This document shows, one piece after another, positions 46,820 through 58,656 of a DNA stretch of 64,000 bases. The stretch spans positions 124,001-188,000 of the forward strand of contig JAPDRO010000026.1 in NCBI GenBank assembly GCA_030247885.1, given 5' to 3'. The notes beneath the pieces are model-generated. The model ran no database searches. It saw only the letters and a program-made list of their open reading frames with translations, and was not told where the DNA came from. The DNA is from Taxawa tesnikishii (nom. ined.) (taxonomy: Eukaryota; Ascomycota; Dothideomycetes; Dothideales). A program made the position numbers and the translations under genes. Position 1 is the first letter of the stretch; each line of letters begins with the position of its first letter.

Positions 46820-49495
46820 GTCTCCTTGTCAAATGCCTCAGACGATCCTCGTCTCAGATGTTTCTATTGTCGGTGGCTGAATGGCTTTTTCGCGAAGAGC
46901 GCCGGATAGATGTTCTTACAAAGGGAGGTCGGAGGGGGCGGGACGCTGCTGGAAACGACTTTCTTTCTGAAAGAGTTGCAAAGGCTTGCGAGCGCATTGC
47001 AAGACTAAACCAGGACACCGGGTCACCTCCTGGGCTGGGGAGGGTCATCAGCCTTACTCGTTTGTGCGCCACCTGCTGCTCCGACACCACCATGTTAGTC
47101 CATTTTAGTCCTTGAACGTGCTGACGTCTAGACTAGGTGATGTCAAGACGCAGAGCATATCTAAGAATCGCTAGTTGTTATGCATGTTATCGAACGGTTT
47201 CGTGCTTGAGCTGCGTGCTTGGTAAACCACAGCCAGCCAAGCTGTCCAGGCATGACTCTCTACGTGCGAGCGTCGTCTCTGAGTGTGCTCGGCACCGCAC
47301 AATCGCAGCCCCAATATTCGTGTGAGATATGAACAAACGTCTCTGCTCACGCGGTTGTTCGACAATGGACGATAGGAAAGCGTTCTCCGCAAACCAGCCG
47401 TTGGGCCAAAGCAGGTCTGGCATGGTACCATGAACTTAGCCCAGTATGTAGACGACCAACCAAGGGAGCATGGAACGCCCTCCGATAGATGAAGCGCCCA
47501 CCAAGATTACATCTAAGGTACTTCGTAGGTCGGTAGTTGGCTCGGTCGACCACAAGGCCCAGATCCGTTCGCGGCCGGTGCATGTGTAGCGCGACGAGCC
47601 CTCACGCTACGCCTGCTCCGACTGAGATCTTCGCGGGCCGCGTGGCGCGAGCTTACGGGTCACAGAGTGCATGGGTAGCCGATATGGGTATAAAGCAATG
47701 AGGGGCAAGTGGGTTGTGGTGAAAGGTGTTGCAGCACCCGGTCGTAAGTTGCAAGCAGTCGTGAGCAGGCGTGGCCTCACATCGCACAAGTACCTGGATC
47801 GACCTCAGATCATCCTGGTCTGGACATGCCTGTTGGCCACTGTTCACTGTTCACTGTCCACTGCCCCCCGCCCCCTACGTCCAGCCCTTCCTCTTCGACA
47901 TCGCCAGTCAGCATGTTACGCCTCCACAATGCATGGGATTGGCAGGGCCGGCCTCCATCGAGTGGGTCGCATTATGCGCCAAGGACGGAGAAGAGATGTC
48001 GGCTGCGACGGCTTCTGGTAGCTACTACGACTACACATTGCACCTTCGATATAACGTCCATGATTACTTACCTCGATAGGCGACAGCGAATGACATCCGG
48101 ACTCCCTCGACGTGTCCCGACAGGGGAAACGCCATGACGGAATTGATTCCAGTCGTTTGCATACAGGGAGCGTGGCTGTCGAGTGTCATTGCGCGCCACG
48201 CCCACACATCATCAATGCCTCTGACTCAGTCAACACGCCAGGCATGCTAGGTTACAGGGGCGTGCCGAGACCTCGCTGCGTCTAGAAAAATTAGAGGGCA
48301 TCGGCCATCGTCTTCGCCAGCGAAGATGCCCCCAGAAGTCTCGCTGTCTGCGGCCACGGGAACAATCTCAACCGTCGCGGCTCGGACATGCTGCCCCGGC
48401 ACGCGGGCAAGTGCGTCCAGCCAGGACCAGACACCACCACCGCTGCTGCTTGAACGGCAGCTCGCTCCGCTCGGCGACTGGGCGAAAGCTTTCAATGCGA
48501 GCCGCGCGGCGCGCCCCGGATGTGGGAGAGAGCGCATCGATGATCCAGTGGTGAGCGCCTCGTTCCGCACCGAAGGCATCTGGCTTGAAATGCCAGCTGG
48601 TTGACGCATACACCGCTCCACACGTTCCACGAGACACTTGATGCCGCTGCGCGGGATCTGCTGAAGACGATAGTGCTTCCCCGTGTTTCTCGGCTGATTG
48701 CAACCACATAATGATGACTTGGGGCCGTGGGAAGAGCAGGACTCCAAAGCACCGTTACACCCTTGTCTTGCCCTCGTCTGTTGGCGATGTGAAGCCTCCC
48801 CTACGAAGTATAGCAGAAGAACACCCCCACCGGTACGCACCCACCATCGAACACATGCGGGGCTTGTCAGAGGGAGCGCTGTCTCGTATGCGGCTGAGCG
48901 CCTGATGATGGCGATCCCTCCGTGAGTCGTGGTCCAGGGGTTGGCTAGGGTGTTACGAAGGATCCCAGTGATACACCGCGTGTATACAGCCAGAAGCCGT
49001 AAGGAACGCTTGATTGTGTGTTATGATTGATGCTTTGGGGCGCATGGAGCACCACCTTTGTTTGGCAATTTTGTCGTGCTACTTAGTTTTATTGCAACTT
49101 CTCATGCAGTCTCCCGACATGACGGCTCAAAAGTAGGGACGCAGCTGTGCAGAACACACCACACTACCTCCCAAGGCTCCGGGTTAAACACGACTTGCTT
49201 GTTTCCGCCAGTCCCTTCGTTTCGCGCCGATCCTTCCTTCCGCATTTTGCTGGTTGCTTAACGCTTACATGCTTACATGCTGTAGCACTCGTCATGCGTT
49301 CGTCAAGTCGCGCCTGCCGTTTGCGTTGCAGGACGAATCATCGTTTCTTCGCCAGCGTCTCGCCCAACTTTTCCTGACTCAAATGGATGCATCGCCATGA
49401 GCTGCCCTCTTATATGTCAAAAGACTACGATCGGTTCAACCATACTCGTTACACTTAATAGCAGCATCAACTCTTGAAGAGCACATTACCACAAG
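46820..49495. other. Gene-poor region
   Basis: 2.7 kb with only short or non-ATG frames. Both strands of 48247-48840 are open and GC-rich, and the minus strand has protein-like stretches (VWSWLDALARVPGQHV), but neither has a convincing start. Confidence 0.45.
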
Positions 49496-51626
49496 ATGCA
49501 TGTCTTTCCTCCGTCTACGCAGCGCTCACCGCTTGCTGACCGCTCCAACTCGATGAACGCCTCCTCATCGACAACCACAGAATCCTTGAAACCAGTACTT
49601 GACATCAATGAGCCGGCTCGCCGCAAGACATACTTTCCTCGCCTTGATTCTTCGGAAAATGTACCCAGCGACCACAGCTCATTGTACGATGCACCTCGGG
49701 CACGATCGCCCACTCAGACAGACGATGGAGAAGTGGATTCGGTTCTGCCCTCGGGAACGACTTACAACTCTGAAGGAAGTGATCACAATCGACAACTAAA
49801 GCCTGGAGCACGATTCGTAAATCGACCACACGGGACACCTCTTTTGCCATCGCAGAGCAGAAGTCGCTTGCAACTCTGAGGTCGACAGTCTCCAAGAAAG
49901 CACTTAGTATTCATTCCAAGGAGTCAGCTGGAGCGACGGAACGGGAAGAAGACCGCACAGACGGTAGGAACACATCCAGTATCGGGTGGCTTGTGAGGAG
50001 TATAGATGAGGCTGAGTTGCAGAGGTACCGGGCGTAGTATGCCCGGCAAGATACTCAGTCAGGCGTCAGTTCCGAGAATGCGGTCAACCTATGGGATTCT
50101 GCGCCGCTTCAACCACCTTTCCATGCCCCCGAGCGCGTTGATACTCCGGAAGGTTGTGAAAGCTGGCCTTACGGCGGATGGCCGCATGGGCAAAACTTGT
50201 CGGGACGAAATACCAGCAGGGCTTCTGCTTCTAGGGCGTTTTTGAACATATTTCGGAGTACAACCCGAGCAGAATTGAGTTCCTGTCTGTCTCGGTTCAG
50301 ACGCGCGCTCACAAGGCCCCAGAGTAGGCTCCAGAGACCATGGCGACCTCCTGTGAGCGGTCACAGCACGATCGGGTTCGGTTCACGTTCTGTAGAGCAA
50401 CATCCCTTCCATAACGCAACAATAGCCACTGCGTCACCCTTATCCGGCTCCAGCAACGTACCCGAGATTCCCAAAGCTGCACAGGAATCCTTGTCACGCC
50501 GGCACAGGACTGGTACGTCGGAAGCTCCAGCTGCACGACAAGCTCTGGGAGCGACTCAACCAAGTGCAAAGCCAATCGGTCCGAGTCGAGCCTTGTCTGC
50601 ACACACTAGGAATAGAGTACCGCTTTCCTGCGAAAGAATCGAACAACCGCCGACGCGAGATCATGGCCCTACATGCGAGACCTCGAGCGGAGCACCCAAA
50701 CAGGCGTATTCTTCGGATACTGTCCGTACGGTTGACTTGATTCGCCATTTTCCTGCGCCTCCGTCCATAGCGGCCTCAGAGGGCGTCGGAGAGACACAAC
50801 TCGAACCTGCTCTTCATGCTCCTACTCCACGCAGGCTGTCCGTTGTGTCTCCTCTACGGGGTCTGCTCCTTGCGGAAGCGTTCTCGTTGCCGCCGCGCGG
50901 TAGTGAGGATTCCACGCAAAACCAACACGCAAGGGACGAAGCCGCCGTTTCTGGCACAGATGCTTTGCAGCATCAACCGCACGTACTGGATGACATCACA
51001 GAAGAAGACGGACGGAGTTTTCATACGTTTAGTACTACAGCTAGTACTCAAACCCCTGGGGTCCGGGGCGAAGCAGGAGTACGGTACACGTCCACTTCGA
51101 CACCCATTTATCGCGGTGATGGCGCATCTGCCCGTAGCTTTGACCGCGAACATGCTCACAATCCTGCGAACGGAACACCTGGACCAACCTCGGAAAACAC
51201 ATCATCAGGGCATTTATTGGCGCCATTACAGCCTCTACTCTATACACCTACACCTGGCTTACCAACAAGAGAAGACGCTATCGTGCCTTGCACTTTCACG
51301 CGATACGGACGCTTGTGCCCGCACCTATTGTCGAGAACCCTTGCATCAAAGCCAGTTTCCAACCGTCAGCGCCCGGATCATAGGGATACTCTTCGTGTCA
51401 CTCCGCATCCTTACAGGAAGTCTATACTCGGCCACCTTGTTGACCGTCCCGATAGCGCCCGACGTTTGCAGAAGAAGCAAAAACCAAAAAGGAAAAGACG
51501 CAGTGCTGGAAGTGCAAGGTTGAGAAACTGTTTTTGCGAGTCTGCCTCTGTGACGAACTCCGGGCCAGGCAACGGCGAGACAGTAGCGGTAGCGAGATAC
51601 CTGCACCTCGGCTCGTTACGAATTAA
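49496..51626 (+). CDS. Disordered protein with C-terminal CxxC...CxC motif, two exons
   Basis: Function unknown. ATG at 49496 (MHVFPPSTQRSPLADRSNS). Exon 1 ends at 49992 (SSIGWL). A 45-nt intron, 49993-50037 (GTGAGG...GCGTAG), removes an otherwise in-frame TAG, and exon 2 continues YARQDTQSGVSSENAV. The protein is Ser/Pro/Thr-rich throughout and ends in a Lys/Glu-rich helix followed by CWKCKVEKLFLRVCLCDEL, i.e. C-x2-C-x10-C-x-C, a likely metal-binding tail. Two one-base losses are inferred, near 49864 (RSRFATLRS) and at the C run near 51464 (DSAPTFAEEAK). With them both exons are exact multiples of three and the protein has about 695 residues. Without the second, the frame ends at 51645 with a less convincing tail. 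Confidence 0.6.
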
Positions 51627-51950
51627 ATACTGCGTGAAGGGGTGATGAACAGAAAATGGTATTCTTATAATGAACAGGCGGCGAGACAGGATAGTGGATT
51701 ATTCCTCAGCTCCATGGACGTTAAGCATCGCTCTACTAGATACTCGCCTCTGAATCGAAAGCCTACGTATAGTCAATGCCAGTAGGCATATTTTGCAATC
51801 GAGGTATGACTTATCACGTGAAGCAGATCTAACCTAATTTCATCGCAAGCAAGTCACGTTCTTGCCAAAAAGACAAGCGTAACATTCAAAACGGAGTATC
51901 ATTGTTTATTCAGCATTGCTCAAGCCCAAAATCAAAGCAGACCGGAAAGA

Positions 51951-54687
51951 TCAAAACACCTTCTTGGCCCTCTTCTTCGCCGGGCTAGAGAGTCCCGGCA
52001 CGAATTCCTCCTTCTCAACTACCGCCTTCTCCCTCTCTATGCCCGCTTTCATGACCAGACTCTTCGTTGGCCGTTTCTTCGCGGGACTGGCCAAGCCAGG
52101 AAGGTCAGCAACCGCACCTACACCTTTTGAGGACTCCAGCTTCAATGGTTCGAGCTTCGGTGCTGCAGCTCTAACCACGGGGATACCCGTCGTCTTTGGC
52201 GTCGAAAGACGATTTTCCTTCGGTTCAGTGACTGCAGGCGAGGGCACGAGGTTGAGCTTGCGCGGGACGGGAAGCTTAGGCATTGGCGCTCTCTTCGCTG
52301 TTCCCGCAGGAGGCTTCACTTCGAGCACTTCCACATCTGACGGTAGAAGAGAAGTGGTCGAGGAGGTGGTGGAGGAGGAGGAGGAGGAGGAGGAGGAAGA
52401 GGAGGAGAGACCTTTGGCAGGAGTGGCGATGCGAGAGCGTCTTTTGCCTACTGAGACCGCCTTTGCCTTTTCCAGCTCGACCATTCCATCCCCATATTGG
52501 TCTCCGGTAAGAAGAGTAGGCTCGGGATTCTCAGACTGGGAGTTCTCGAGCTTCTCAGGCTCGGGAATTTCAGGCTCCTCGGCGATGGCTTTGCCGGGCG
52601 TGCCTTGACGTAATGCGGTCGGGCGCTTGATTCTGGACTTCGGCTTGGATGGAGTTTCGGGTTTGGTTTCTACTGCATCGTTGGGCTTTGCTTTGGCCTG
52701 TGGTCCTGGCTGCGAGTGCTCAAAGTCAAGTGAGCCTGGCTCGCTATTGAATTCACTGTAATAAGCGAGCGTTTCGTCCCAATGCACACTCTTCGAACCC
52801 CTTTGGGCGGATCAATAGGCAGTTCAGCGGGCATGTTGATAGTCGCGGCCTCTGCTGCCAGCTTTGCGATCCGTAATACCGGGAGGACGCTTCCGCCTTT
52901 GTTCTTTCGGGTGTTGTTGCGCGTCGTCAAAGCCAGTTCCTGAGCCTCCGTCCGCTGAAGCGGCACCTTTTCAGTGGGGCCTCGGATAGTGATCTTATTG
53001 GGACCATTCCCACCATCCGTCGCCGCTGCGGGTGTGAATTGAGGCTTGCGCAGACGACTTCGAGAACTTCTTCGTATCGTTTTCGCATCTCCCATAATCG
53101 CGGTACTTTCTGCTGACTCACCGACGTTAGAGTATGGCTTGTCGGTGTCTGGCCCAGATTTGAGTGTATCGAGCACAACCTCTTCACTGGGTGATTTGTG
53201 AGGAGACGGGCTGTTTGGATCCAGATCCGCCAGGACCTCTGGCTTCACGGGGAAGCCAAGGCTTGACGTATGGTGTTCGAGTCGCGGCGGTTCGATAACG
53301 ACTCGCGTTTGTGGATTGCTCGAGATTTTGTTGCCTTGTCCGCTGCAGCCCGGTTGAGGAATTGTCGTAGGAAAGCCGTGTCATCTGAGATCCTTGGTTT
53401 GGTGCGAACCTCATCGTTTGGCGTCACGTCTTCTGGCGGTGCTGAAAGTGATCGACGGGCACCCCTGGAGCGCTTTTCTGGAGAGGAAATGACCGCTTGC
53501 TGGCCCGGAGCGGGTAATATGGTAAAACTCAAACCTTGGGCGGAAGTGAAGGTATTAGTGCTGGGAACAGGCGTCGAAGGTGGCTCGACCATATTCAATG
53601 TAGAATCCTGCAGTTTGGCTAGTTCAGCCGAGCTCTTGTCGCGGATCTCCAAGTCGTTGCTCATCTCGGCTTCAAGAAGCACCTGGATACGTTGTGACAA
53701 CTCAATGGTTTCCCGAACCTTCGTTGTCTCTGGAGGAGGGGTGAGTGGTGCGGCCACATACTTATGCGCTTTGGAAGGCGGCATGGGGAACTGAACGTGT
53801 GGTGATCGGTTTGGAATGTCCTCAGTCTCTCCACTCTCTCTCTTGTCGTCATCCTGTCCTTGTAGCCCTTCGCTAGTCTCTTCAGACCATTCCACAGATA
53901 CAACCGTATAATGTGGCTGCTGTTGTATGTCGTCTAAAGCTCCAATATCTTGTACAGCAACTTTCTCTAACTCGCTCACTTCATCGCCCTCGACTGTCTC
54001 ATGTAGATTCTCAGTTGCATCGTCAGATTCAATATCGGACCAGACTTCCGCATCGTTGTCTTCTTCATCTTCCGGTTCTTGAGCATCCATGCGCTCGACA
54101 GACAGGACCTTTATGGTTTTGACTGGCGTACTCTGAGCTGTAGCTGTTTGCTCCGACGAACGCTCGATCGCGATGTTCTTTACAGGACGTTTCCCTTTCT
54201 TAAGTCAGCACTCATCCTCACCAATTTAACCACTGTCCATGAGCGACTGTACGCAATCTCTAGATCCGGGCAGACGTACGTAACGGTGTTCCCTTCTTCC
54301 GATCCCAATCGCTCGCGCGCGCATTCTGACCAAATGACGTGTGCAAACACATCTTCTTGACAATCTTCTTCGGCGACTGAACACTGGTTCCTTGCACAAG
54401 CCCCTTACGCGCTCCAGCGCCGCACTCTTAGGCAGTGTTTCTCCCTTCTGAATCGTCCTGTTTGACAGGGGCGCAGTGTTGATCCGTCTCCAGACTTTTC
54501 GAACTCGTCGTTTCTGTGCGAAAGGGGACTGAGGTACGCGCTCCCATGCGCGAGGTATCCTAGAAATATTGGTCGGGAAAAGATGGGCGACGTCGCGCTG
54601 GTCCCAGGAGGCGTCAAATGGTAGCACATTGATGTCAGGTTGTTTGTCTCGACCAGAAGTACCCGTGGTATCCCCCATAGTATCCAT
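51951..54687 (-). CDS. Large disordered, probably nuclear, protein (about 884 residues)
   Basis: Function unknown. ATG at 54687 (MDTMGDTTGTSGRDKQPD). Exon 1 54687-54280, intron 54195-54279, exon 2 54194-51951. Ordered-looking blocks are VLPFDASWDQRDVAHLFP, AQKRRVRKVWRRINTAPL, SPKKIVKKMCLHTSFGQNA, ETIELSQRIQVLLEAEMS, QELALTTRNNTRKNKGGSV and SKSVHWDETLAYYSEFN. The C terminus carries two copies of PGL(A/S)SPAKKR, each ending in a basic patch, as expected for nuclear signals or CDK sites. Three one-base losses (54401-54404, 53249-53252, 52798-52801) are inferred; with them both exon phases fit exactly. A role in chromatin or the kinetochore is only a guess. Confidence 0.68.
52361..52408. repeat. 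(GGA)n repeat encoding polyserine
   Basis: A GGA/GGT-rich run inside the minus-strand gene. On the coding strand it gives a stretch of about 12 Ser then Thr/Ser, so its length may vary between strains. Confidence 0.85.
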
Positions 54688-54955
54688 GCTGGAGGGTTTG
54701 TTGAGTAGATGCGAGTGGGCGCGTGTTGCATGCAAGTCGCGTGTGTATATCGAAAGCAATGCTGCAATTCCAAAAGTAAACAATGCGCCCCAGATTAACT
54801 CAATCTGGGCAACCAATCAAATCAGGTACAGGCTTGGCATCGGAAGAAGCCCGTTAGGAGCGAAGAACATCTTGAAAGTCTGCCTTGTATAGTAGTTGTT
54901 CAACGAGGAGCTATCCATCAATCTTCAACGGAGACTCTTACGGCACACATCCACA
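54688..54955. promoter_or_regulatory. Short divergent promoter (unknown gene / mrp10)
   Basis: Only 268 bases separate the start codons of the large disordered protein (-) and mS37 (+), so the two probably share a bidirectional promoter. No specific site is recognised. Confidence 0.5.
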
Positions 54956-55359
54956 ATGGTCGTCAAGAACACACAAGCAGTCACCAAAGCTGCCGCGCCG
55001 CGCCTTCCACCACTTCCCAAGCTCCGCGTGCGGCGACCAGATAGAGCAGATGCCAACCCTTGCGTTGGCGTTATGTCTTCAGTTCTGAGTATGCCACTCA
55101 GCAGTGCATAACATTTTGCGGGTTCTAACCTGACAATAGGTTGCTGGGCATCCTCCGGATATACCGCACAAGGTTGCGCAGCGCTCGAGCAACAACTGAG
55201 AGCTTGCATGGATGCGCCGGTACGTTTGGAGGGTGCATACAACACGAACTAATCGCTAATATCCTAATGCAGAGACCATCACATACGAAGAAGAGCACCA
55301 TCAACTACCATCTTTCCCGGTTATACCCACAGATCATCGGCCCCCACAAACGGAAGTAG
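54956..55359 (+). CDS. mrp10: Mitochondrial small ribosomal subunit protein mS37 (Mrp10)
   Basis: Twin-CX9C protein of the mitoribosome small subunit, imported by the Mia40 disulfide relay. Exons 54956-55088, 55140-55219 and 55273-55359, all in phase, give 99 residues. The start MVVKNTQAVTKAAAPRLPPL is basic. The helical hairpin shows CVGVMSSVLSC and CAALEQQLRAC, both C-x9-C. The end INYHLSRLYPQIIGPHKRK matches the family. No frame break. Confidence 0.93.
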
Positions 55360-56173
55360 GCGATCAAGGCATTGCGATTCAAGTCAGGAGTTTTGGGATT
55401 TCCTTGAGCATTGGGCGGAGTATGGGAAGTATCATTGTCGTGTACCATCGGGAGAAGAACGGGCAAGGAGCGAAGAAGGGGCCGGTCTGTATGGCGCATG
55501 TCAGTACCCCGCTGTATTATATTATCTGGACTAGGAAATGTGGCACCTGCTCCTCTCCAGCCGATACCTTGAACATTCGCCCAACATTCATTCTCCTTCG
55601 GACATGGACCACAGGTGCGGTAGGCAGTTCCACGCAGCCGAAGTACAACACAGCGAAAATCCGGTCGGTTGAGGGGTGAAAGAGTGGCACAAGGATGAAA
55701 AGTGATAAGGATGTCTGGACGGGCACGCGCGAATGGCACGCATACGAATGCCTGGGCGACAAAGACAAATGAACAAGATAGGTGCTGCCAATACCGGGAG
55801 ACCCAGCCCTTCAATCCAGGGAAGTCATAGCACTTACTGCCGTCTGCGACGACTCAACGGCTTGCAACTAAAGAGAGCAAACACAGCAGAACCAGTTTTC
55901 AGCATCTGACAGAACTTTCCAGTCCTCATTCCTTGTCTTTCAACGTTGCCGACGTGTATACCTAAGAAGTCTACCCCACCATACTCCAAATCTGCCTTTA
56001 TGTACAAACTTCGGTGGTATTTGCATTCACATGAACGAGGCGTAAATAAACAGACGCACTTTATACTGTTCATTCTCAGTAGGGTTTAACAATGATTATA
56101 CCACTTCACCTCCTATGTGTTGTTTCAGAGAAAGTAGCCGGCAACTTCCGTGGCAGCTTTGGCGGGGGTTTCC

Positions 56174-56181
56174 TTCTAGAA
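56174..56181 (+). promoter_or_regulatory. Candidate heat-shock element
   Basis: TTCTAGAA, a TTCnnGAA pair as bound by heat-shock factor, about 380 bases upstream of the aha1 ATG. AHA1 genes are known heat-shock targets in yeast; the site itself is short and could be chance. Confidence 0.35.
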
Positions 56182-56520
56182 TACTCTACCATAGCGGAAA
56201 TGTTTACTGCGCGATACCCCAAATTCAAACAACCTGTCCCCGAATCAACTCCGTTCATTCAATTGTCCCTTGGTATTGCGTCCCAATCCTTATCAACCAG
56301 GTGAGTGCTCTGAGCCCCATATCATTTGTTTGCGAGGATGTAATACACAGCTGGCACCAGGCCGAGAAAGACTTGTACTCTTTTTGCTGCGGATTAGCTT
56401 GCATGGACACTGTCCTATTTTCTGATCGCTACCCTGCTGCAGCTCAATGTTGATCGCATGTTCGTTCAAGTCCTTGTGCTGACGTTGATTGCTTGACAGC
56501 TATCTGCAACTCCCATTCTG

Positions 56521-56528
56521 TATAAATA
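56521..56528 (+). promoter_or_regulatory. TATA box of aha1
   Basis: TATAAATA 33 bases before the aha1 ATG. If used at normal spacing it implies a very short 5' UTR. Confidence 0.5.
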
Positions 56529-56560
56529 CCATTTCCACTTCGAGCAACGAGCCCGCAACC

Positions 56561-57674
56561 ATGGTGCTACACAATCCAAACAACTGGCACTGGGTGAACA
56601 AAGATGTCTCGACCTGGACAAGAGAGTACCTTGAGAATGACCTGAAGGGAATCAGCGCAGAGAAAGATGGCGCTTCGGCCGAGATCTCCAAGGTCCTCAG
56701 CATGGATGGTGATGTTGAGGTGGCTCAGAGGAAGGGAAAGGTCATCACAATCTTCGACGTCAAGCTTCAACTCGAGTACACTGGTATGGCAAAAGACAAC
56801 TGCCTGCGAGGGTAGTGGAGACTGACAGCGCCCTCCAGGCAAGAACAAAGACGGTGAGGATGTAAGCGGCACAGTCACTGTACCCGAGGTAGCCCACGAC
56901 ACCGAGGAAGATGAGTACGTTGTACGTCTCCTAGTTCCCATACCCACGCTCGTGTTGTCCCAGGGTTCTGACGATTCGCAGTTCGAGATAGCCATGTACT
57001 CGGAGAGTCCAGCAAAGACGCCAGTGAAAGATCTAGTCCGCAATCAGATTACGCCTCAGCTGCGGGAGCACTTTCAGAAGATTGGTTCGGTGCTGATGAA
57101 GGAGCATGGCAAGGACGTGCAGCATGCGCCTGGCTCCAACCCATCCTCCGGCTTCTCAACCCCTAAGGTCTACAGCAACTCCTCCGTCAACAAGCAGGGC
57201 GATAACCCGAAGGACTCATCCAAAATCTCCACTTCCACGTCCGGTAAGGGTCCGTCGGTGAACGTGACGAGTCTGACCGATCAGGAGGAGTTCCGGACCA
57301 CGGCTGCAGAGTGCTACGCCACCTTCACCGACCCACAGCGGATAGCAGCCTTCACTCGCTCACCACCGAAGGTGTTCGAAGGTGCGCGACCTGGTGGAAA
57401 GTTCGAGCTTTTCGGCGGAAACGTCAGCGGAGAGTACGTCGAGCTCAACGAGCCAACATCGATCGTTCAGAAGTGGAGGTTGGCACAGTGGCCTGAGGGC
57501 CACTACAGCACACTGCGCATCAAGTTCGAACAGAACGATGTCGATGCCGTGACTGTGATGAGAGTTGATTGGGAAGGTGTTCCGATCGGCCAGGAGGAGC
57601 CCACTAAGAGAAACTGGGGCGAGTACTACATCCGGAGCATCAAGACGACCTTCGGATTTGGCACCATCCTCTAA
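56561..57674 (+). CDS. aha1: Aha1, activator of Hsp90 ATPase
   Basis: Co-chaperone that binds the middle and N domains of Hsp90 and stimulates its ATPase cycle in the cytosol. Exons 56561-56783, 56839-56921 and 56964-57674, all in phase; 338 residues, normal for the family. The N-terminal domain begins NPNNWHWVNKDVSTWTREYL, the typical Aha1 signature, followed by GKVITIFDVKLQLEYTG joined to GKNKDGEDVSGTV. A linker rich in Ser/Pro (about 150-205) leads to the C-terminal AHSA1/START-like domain with VTSLTDQEEFRTTAAECYAT, GNVSGEYVELNEPTSIVQKW and NWGEYYIRSIKTTFGFG. No frame break. Confidence 0.97.
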
Positions 57675-57865
57675 TACAAGAGCACGGAGAGTGGTCACCG
57701 TATGGCGCAGTACTAGAGGAATCAACGGCTGAATGAGAATGTATGACAAGCTGGACTAGTATGGTCGGCGCAGTTCTCACGATGGGCATCAAGACATAGA
57801 CAAAAGCGTGAGCCTATTCGATCGAATTCCTTTTACCAGCCGCGCCGCACTTGCACAGCATCTCC

Positions 57866-58656
57866 TCACTTGAATTCAAAATTCCTTTCCAAAACCCAAT
57901 ACCCCCTGTCATACCTAAACAGACTCAGACCCTCGACAGTCCCGTCGCACCCAACCCACTCGCTCTCAACCTCCCGATACGCCTTCTGCACCTTCACTTC
58001 ATCATCGACTTTGTTCATGATTGTGTAATGCGCCCTAAACCCGCCAGCATCCTGCTCACTCAGAAACTCCATCCACGCCTTCCTCAACCTGGCATGCACA
58101 TCCCTCGCCTGATCCCCGCCCTTTCCCTTGGGCACCCCGATCGCAATCCCCTTGCGCAACCGGAACGGATCCGCGGCCCGGATGGGGAACTTGGGTGTGG
58201 ATGAGGCGATCTCGGAGAGCGTCGGGACGATGGCGGAGTCGAGCTTGCTGCCGGGTAGCGCGTGGAAGAGTGTTATGTGCGCTTCGAGCTTGTTGAGGAA
58301 GGAGGGAAGTACCGGTTCCGTAGCGAGGTGAGTGTCTGATGGTGGGTCGGATCCGTGAGGAGCGTCAGGACGTAGACGTAGTTTTCGGGAGCGTCGGTGC
58401 GAGGGATGTGTGCTGGCGAAGGGGAGCGGCGGCGCGGTCGGTGACTGTGGGAAGCTGGGGATTGATCGTGGTGTCGCGATTGCGGTGGTCGGCGTTGGTG
58501 ACGAGCGTCGTTGGTGTTGGGTTGGTTGTCCTGAGCTTGGGATGAGGGCTGGGATGCTATGTGGTTCTCTTCAGGGACACTGGGAGCATTGTTCTTCTGT
58601 GCAGGACCGGAGGAGCTCGAGAACAGCGAAGCGTATGAGCGTGGAGGATTGGACAT
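57866..58656 (-). CDS. 2H phosphoesterase (2'-5' RNA ligase superfamily)
   Basis: Predicted cyclic phosphodiesterase or RNA-end processing enzyme. ATG at 58656 (MSNPPRSYASLFSSSSGPA); an alternative upstream ATG gives a longer, poorly conserved leader. After a disordered Ser/Pro/His-rich N terminus of about 95 residues comes NYVYVLTLLTDPTHHQ, then the two HxT motifs of the fold, AHITLFHALPG and AHYTIMNKVDD, and the end RYDRGYWVLERNFEFK. The frame breaks before the first motif at the run 58304-58306; one more base gives YFPSFLNKLEAHITLF and 263 residues. Confidence 0.82.

Larger units (their letters stand above)
55360..56560. other. Intergenic region upstream of aha1
   Basis: Contains the aha1 promoter and no supported gene. 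Short ORFs at 55404-55815 and 56092-56453 lack motifs. Confidence 0.5.

Noticed and set aside
46858-47115. 85-codon plus-strand ATG ORF
   Set aside because: Short, no motif, and in the probable promoter of the 46256-46819 gene.
50035-50037. TAG readthrough or code change in the 49496 gene
   Set aside because: The TAG is better explained as the acceptor of a 45-nt in-phase intron.
50816-51523. 235-codon plus-strand ORF in another frame of the 49496 gene
   Set aside because: The Ser/Pro-rich frame is continuous across it, and only the last part changes frame.
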